From positions 1 to 6,442 of the forward strand of contig QMXU01000058.1 in the NCBI GenBank assembly GCA_003662305.1: DNA of 6,442 nucleotides, in the 5' to 3' direction. Origin of the DNA: Candidatus Hecatellales archaeon. Its GTDB lineage: Archaea > Thermoproteota > Bathyarchaeia > Hecatellales > Hecatellaceae. Of the stretch, positions 4,268 through 6,442 are shown one piece after another (the stretch's first letter is position 1; every line of letters starts with the position of its first letter). Both the position numbers and the translations under genes were made by a program. The notes below the pieces were generated by a model. That model made no database searches, was not told where the DNA came from, and was given only the letters and a program-made list of their open reading frames with translations.

Positions 4268-6442
4268 TTGAAGAGAAGTGTAGTTATCCCTCTATTGATT
4301 GTCTTAGTTCTCTCCATATCCGTCTTTGCGGTCACAACCACTCCAGCCTTAGCAGTTGCCCAGCAAAATTACACGGTAAGCGGAGTTGTCACCAGCTCTG
4401 TAACAGGCTCCCCCGTTGCAAACGCTGAAGTAGGCGTTTGGGATCCTGACACGGAACTCAGCTACACTGGTCTCACCGACGCAAGCGGCAGTTACAGCTT
4501 TTCCGCCCCCCAGGACACCAACTACATATTCTTTGTTAGGCCTCCCCTAAACTCCGGGCTTGCACAGTACCAAGAGAAAAACTTCGCCCTTTCGTCTGAT
4601 ACCACTAAGAACGTGGCTCTGCCTCAGGGCTACGTGGTCAGTGGAACCGTAACCAGAAGTGATACGAGTGCTCCTGTTGAAGGCGCCCAGGTAGGCCTGT
4701 GGGACCCGATAAACGAGATAGCCTACACCGGTCCGCCGACAGACGCTAACGGAAGCTACACGGTCACGGTTCCCAGCGGAGTCTACGACTTCCAGGTTAA
4801 TCCTCCAGCAGGTTCAGGGCTGGCTATCTATTATGAGCCTGGGTTACCGGTTTCCAGCGACCTTACCAAGAACGTAGTTTTGCTTACCGGGTTTGTAGTT
4901 AGCGGTCAGGTTACGCAGACCGGAGGCAGCCCCGTTGCAGGTGCAAGATTCACACTTTGGGATCCAATCAACAGCAGAGGTTACGGTACCGAGACAGATA
5001 CGAATGGAAACTTCAGTTTTATAGCTCCAGCCAGCACCTACGAACTCTACGTTGAACCTCCACAAGGCTCAAACCTCGCCGCATACGCTGAGTCAAACTT
5101 CGTGGTCTCAGGCGATACTACTAAGAATGTTACTTTGTCTTCCGGCTACACGGTTAGCGGAACCGTCAGCGACCCTAACGGCAACCCAGTTCAAGGCGCC
5201 ATAGTCACCCTATGGGACCCCATAAACCAGGCAGGATATGGAGCTCCACCAACAGGCCCCAACGGAAACTACAGTCTGTCGGTTCCAGCAGGCATTTACG
5301 AGTTCCACGTAGATCCGCCGCCCAGCTCAAACCTCGCCATGTACCATGAGATGGACGTAACCATTAACTCCGATATCACCAAGAATGTTACCTTAACTTC
5401 CGGCTACACGGTCAGCGGTGTTGTCAGCGACTCCAACAGTAACCCAGTTCAAGGCGCCCAGGTCATGCTGTGGGACCCCATAAACCAAGCAGGCTACGGC
5501 AGCCCGCCCACAAACAGCCAAGGACAATACAGTTTAAGCGTTCCAGCCGGAACCTATGAGTTCACCGTGATGCCTCCACTCGGTCAAGGCCTAGCAGCCT
5601 ACTCCGAATCAGGCTTCACAGTTTCAGGTGATGTAACGAAAAATGTTACCTTAACTTCCGGCTCCACGATTAGCGGTGTTATTAGTGATCCTAATGGTGA
5701 TCCTGTTCAGGGTGCTTTCGTTTTCCTCTGGGATCCCATAAACCAGGCAGGCTACGGAGGACCGCCCACAGGCTCCAATGGAGCCTACACTATGACCGTT
5801 CCCAACGGAACCTACGAGTTCCACATCGATCCTCCTCCAAACTCAAACCTGGCTCACTACAGCGAGTCGGTAACCATCAGCGGTAATACTACTAAGAATG
5901 TTACTTTGTCTTCCGGCTACACGGTTAGCGGAACCGTCAGCGACCCTAACGGCAACCCAGTTCAAGGCGCCATAGTCGTCCTCTGGGACCCCATAAGTGG
6001 AGCAGGCTACGGCCGTCCTACCGACGCCAGCGGACAGTACAGTTTAACCGTTCCAGCTGGAACCTACGAGTTCCACGTTGAGCCTCCACCCGGCTCAAAC
6101 CTCGCAATATACCACGAAATGAACGTAGCTATTAACGCTGATACTACTAAGAATGTTACTTTGACTTCTGGCTACACGGTCAGCGGTGTTGTCAGCGACT
6201 CTAACGGCAACCCGGTTCAGGGTGCTTTCGTCTTCCTCTGGGATCCCATAAACCAGGCAGGCTACGGAGGACCTCCTACAGACGCCCAGGGACAGTATAG
6301 CATCAGCGTTCCTGCGGGTACCTATGAGCTTCACGTTGATCCTCCTGCTGGCTTGAACCTAGCCCACTACAGCGAGTCAGGTTTGAATGTTGCTGGGAAC
6401 GTAACAAACCACAACATAACCCTATCCTCCGGCTACACCGTC
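4268..6442 (+). CDS. Secreted tandem-repeat surface protein, carboxypeptidase-regulatory-like domains (runs off right edge)
   Basis: 725 codons are visible with no stop. Residues 1-31 are a signal peptide: start and KRS, a hydrophobic core VVIPLLIVLVLSISVFAV, then an ALAVA-QQ cleavage region. From residue 35 on the protein is a continuous array of 85-87-residue repeats. The consensus runs YTVSGxVSDxNGNPVQGA, xVxLWDPINQAGYGxPPT, xGxYSxxVPAGTYEF, then VxPPxxSNLAxYxE and TKNVTL. This matches the carboxypeptidase-regulatory-like (transthyretin-like beta-sandwich, PF13620-type) pattern of GxV, PVxGAxV, TdxxGxY and VPAGTYxxxV. Such domains usually serve as structural or adhesive modules, and no catalytic domain is visible. 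No cysteine occurs in the visible part, consistent with a stalk-like extracellular protein. TTG at 4268 was chosen as start: it has GTGAGGA 7 bases upstream, a TATA box at 4209-4220 and begins a classic signal peptide. An in-frame ATG at 4175 is the alternative. The C-terminal anchor lies outside the window. A surface or S-layer-associated fibre is an inference. Confidence 0.85.
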   Translation, partial: MKRSVVIPLLIVLVLSISVFAVTTTPALAVAQQNYTVSGVVTSSVTGSPVANAEVGVWDPDTELSYTGLTDASGSYSFSAPQDTNYIFFVRPPLNSGLAQYQEKNFALSSDTTKNVALPQGYVVSGTVTRSDTSAPVEGAQVGLWDPINEIAYTGPPTDANGSYTVTVPSGVYDFQVNPPAGSGLAIYYEPGLPVSSDLTKNVVLLTGFVVSGQVTQTGGSPVAGARFTLWDPINSRGYGTETDTNGNFSFIAPASTYELYVEPPQGSNLAAYAESNFVVSGDTTKNVTLSSGYTVSGTVSDPNGNPVQGAIVTLWDPINQAGYGAPPTGPNGNYSLSVPAGIYEFHVDPPPSSNLAMYHEMDVTINSDITKNVTLTSGYTVSGVVSDSNSNPVQGAQVMLWDPINQAGYGSPPTNSQGQYSLSVPAGTYEFTVMPPLGQGLAAYSESGFTVSGDVTKNVTLTSGSTISGVISDPNGDPVQGAFVFLWDPINQAGYGGPPTGSNGAYTMTVPNGTYEFHIDPPPNSNLAHYSESVTISGNTTKNVTLSSGYTVSGTVSDPNGNPVQGAIVVLWDPISGAGYGRPTDASGQYSLTVPAGTYEFHVEPPPGSNLAIYHEMNVAINADTTKNVTLTSGYTVSGVVSDSNGNPVQGAFVFLWDPINQAGYGGPPTDAQGQYSISVPAGTYELHVDPPAGLNLAHYSESGLNVAGNVTNHNITLSSGYTV
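5115..5206 (+). repeat. 92-bp perfect direct repeat, copy A (junction of repeats 3 and 4)
   Basis: This stretch is identical base for base to 5886-5977, 771 bases downstream, which is exactly three coding repeats. It covers the TKNVTL end of repeat 3 and the first 20 residues of repeat 4. Identity includes third codon positions, so it reflects recent duplication or gene conversion rather than protein-level constraint. Confidence 0.95.
5886..5977 (+). repeat. 92-bp perfect direct repeat, copy B (junction of repeats 6 and 7)
   Basis: Second copy of 5115-5206. It covers the end of repeat 6 and the first part of repeat 7. After it the two repeats diverge in sequence but still share the rare YHEM motif near their ends, supporting common descent of repeats 4 and 7. 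Confidence 0.95.

Larger units (their letters stand above)
4370..6442 (+). repeat. Tandem array of eight complete coding repeats (255-261 bp) plus the start of a ninth
   Basis: Taking the YTVSG tyrosine (or its equivalent) as the first residue, repeats begin at 4370, 4631, 4892, 5147, 5405, 5663, 5918, 6173 and 6434. Lengths are 261, 261, 255, 258, 258, 255, 255 and 261 bases, always a multiple of three, so the frame is never broken. Repeats 1-3 are the most divergent (WDPDTELSY in repeat 1, WDPINEIAY in repeat 2, WDPINSRGY in repeat 3). Repeats 4-8 are close copies sharing WDPI and AGYG. This gradient suggests that array growth was most recent in the central or C-terminal part. The WDP core near repeat residue 23 is present in all eight copies. 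Confidence 0.95.

Noticed and set aside
4844..5065. Minus-strand open frame of 73 residues inside the repeat gene
   Set aside because: It lies opposite well-conserved coding repeats, has no recognisable protein features, and no promoter or ribosome site stands out. It is a shadow of the plus-strand gene, as is the 79-residue frame at 6095-6334.
4370..6442. Regular repeats considered as a CRISPR array or satellite DNA
   Set aside because: The period is 255-261 bases with one continuous reading frame and conserved protein domain structure throughout; there are no short identical repeats with unique spacers.

Overview
The window looks archaeal. Signal-sequence and membrane proteins are preceded by archaeal-type TATA boxes (AATTTATAAG on the minus strand, GATTTATATTTT on the plus strand) about 25 bases upstream of plausible transcription starts. 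Short GAGG-type Shine-Dalgarno sites precede the starts, Arg codons of the AGG/AGA type are common, and the protein families (a GT-C-like membrane protein and a GH99-like ectoenzyme with archaeal-style Ig domains) fit. I cannot place it below domain level; a TACK-type lineage is only a guess.

Layout. Three genes run leftward as a compact unit. First is a membrane-anchored secreted glycoside hydrolase of GH99 type with two C-terminal Ig-like domains (4128 to 1918). Three bases later comes a polytopic GT-C-like putative glycosyltransferase (1914 to 238). After a further 34 bases comes the start of a class I SAM-dependent methyltransferase, cut off by the left edge (203 to 1). A 139-base divergent promoter region (4129 to 4267) separates this unit from a rightward gene that fills the rest of the window and runs off the right edge (4268 to beyond 6442). 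That gene encodes a secreted protein made almost entirely of tandem 85-87-residue carboxypeptidase-regulatory-like (transthyretin-like) beta-sandwich repeats. Eight repeats are complete and a ninth begins at the edge.

How the genes may work together (inference). All products that can be localised are at or outside the membrane. One enzyme family cuts mannose-type glycans, one is likely to transfer sugars from lipid carriers, and the repeat protein carries N-glycosylation sequons at the end of repeats 3 to 8. A cell-surface glycoprotein locus with linked glycan assembly and trimming is a coherent reading, but no sequence here proves the link.

The most notable signals are the repeat array itself (invariant WDP core, periodic sequons, a three-repeat higher-order period with a 92-base perfect direct repeat) and the domain architecture of the GH99-like ectoenzyme.
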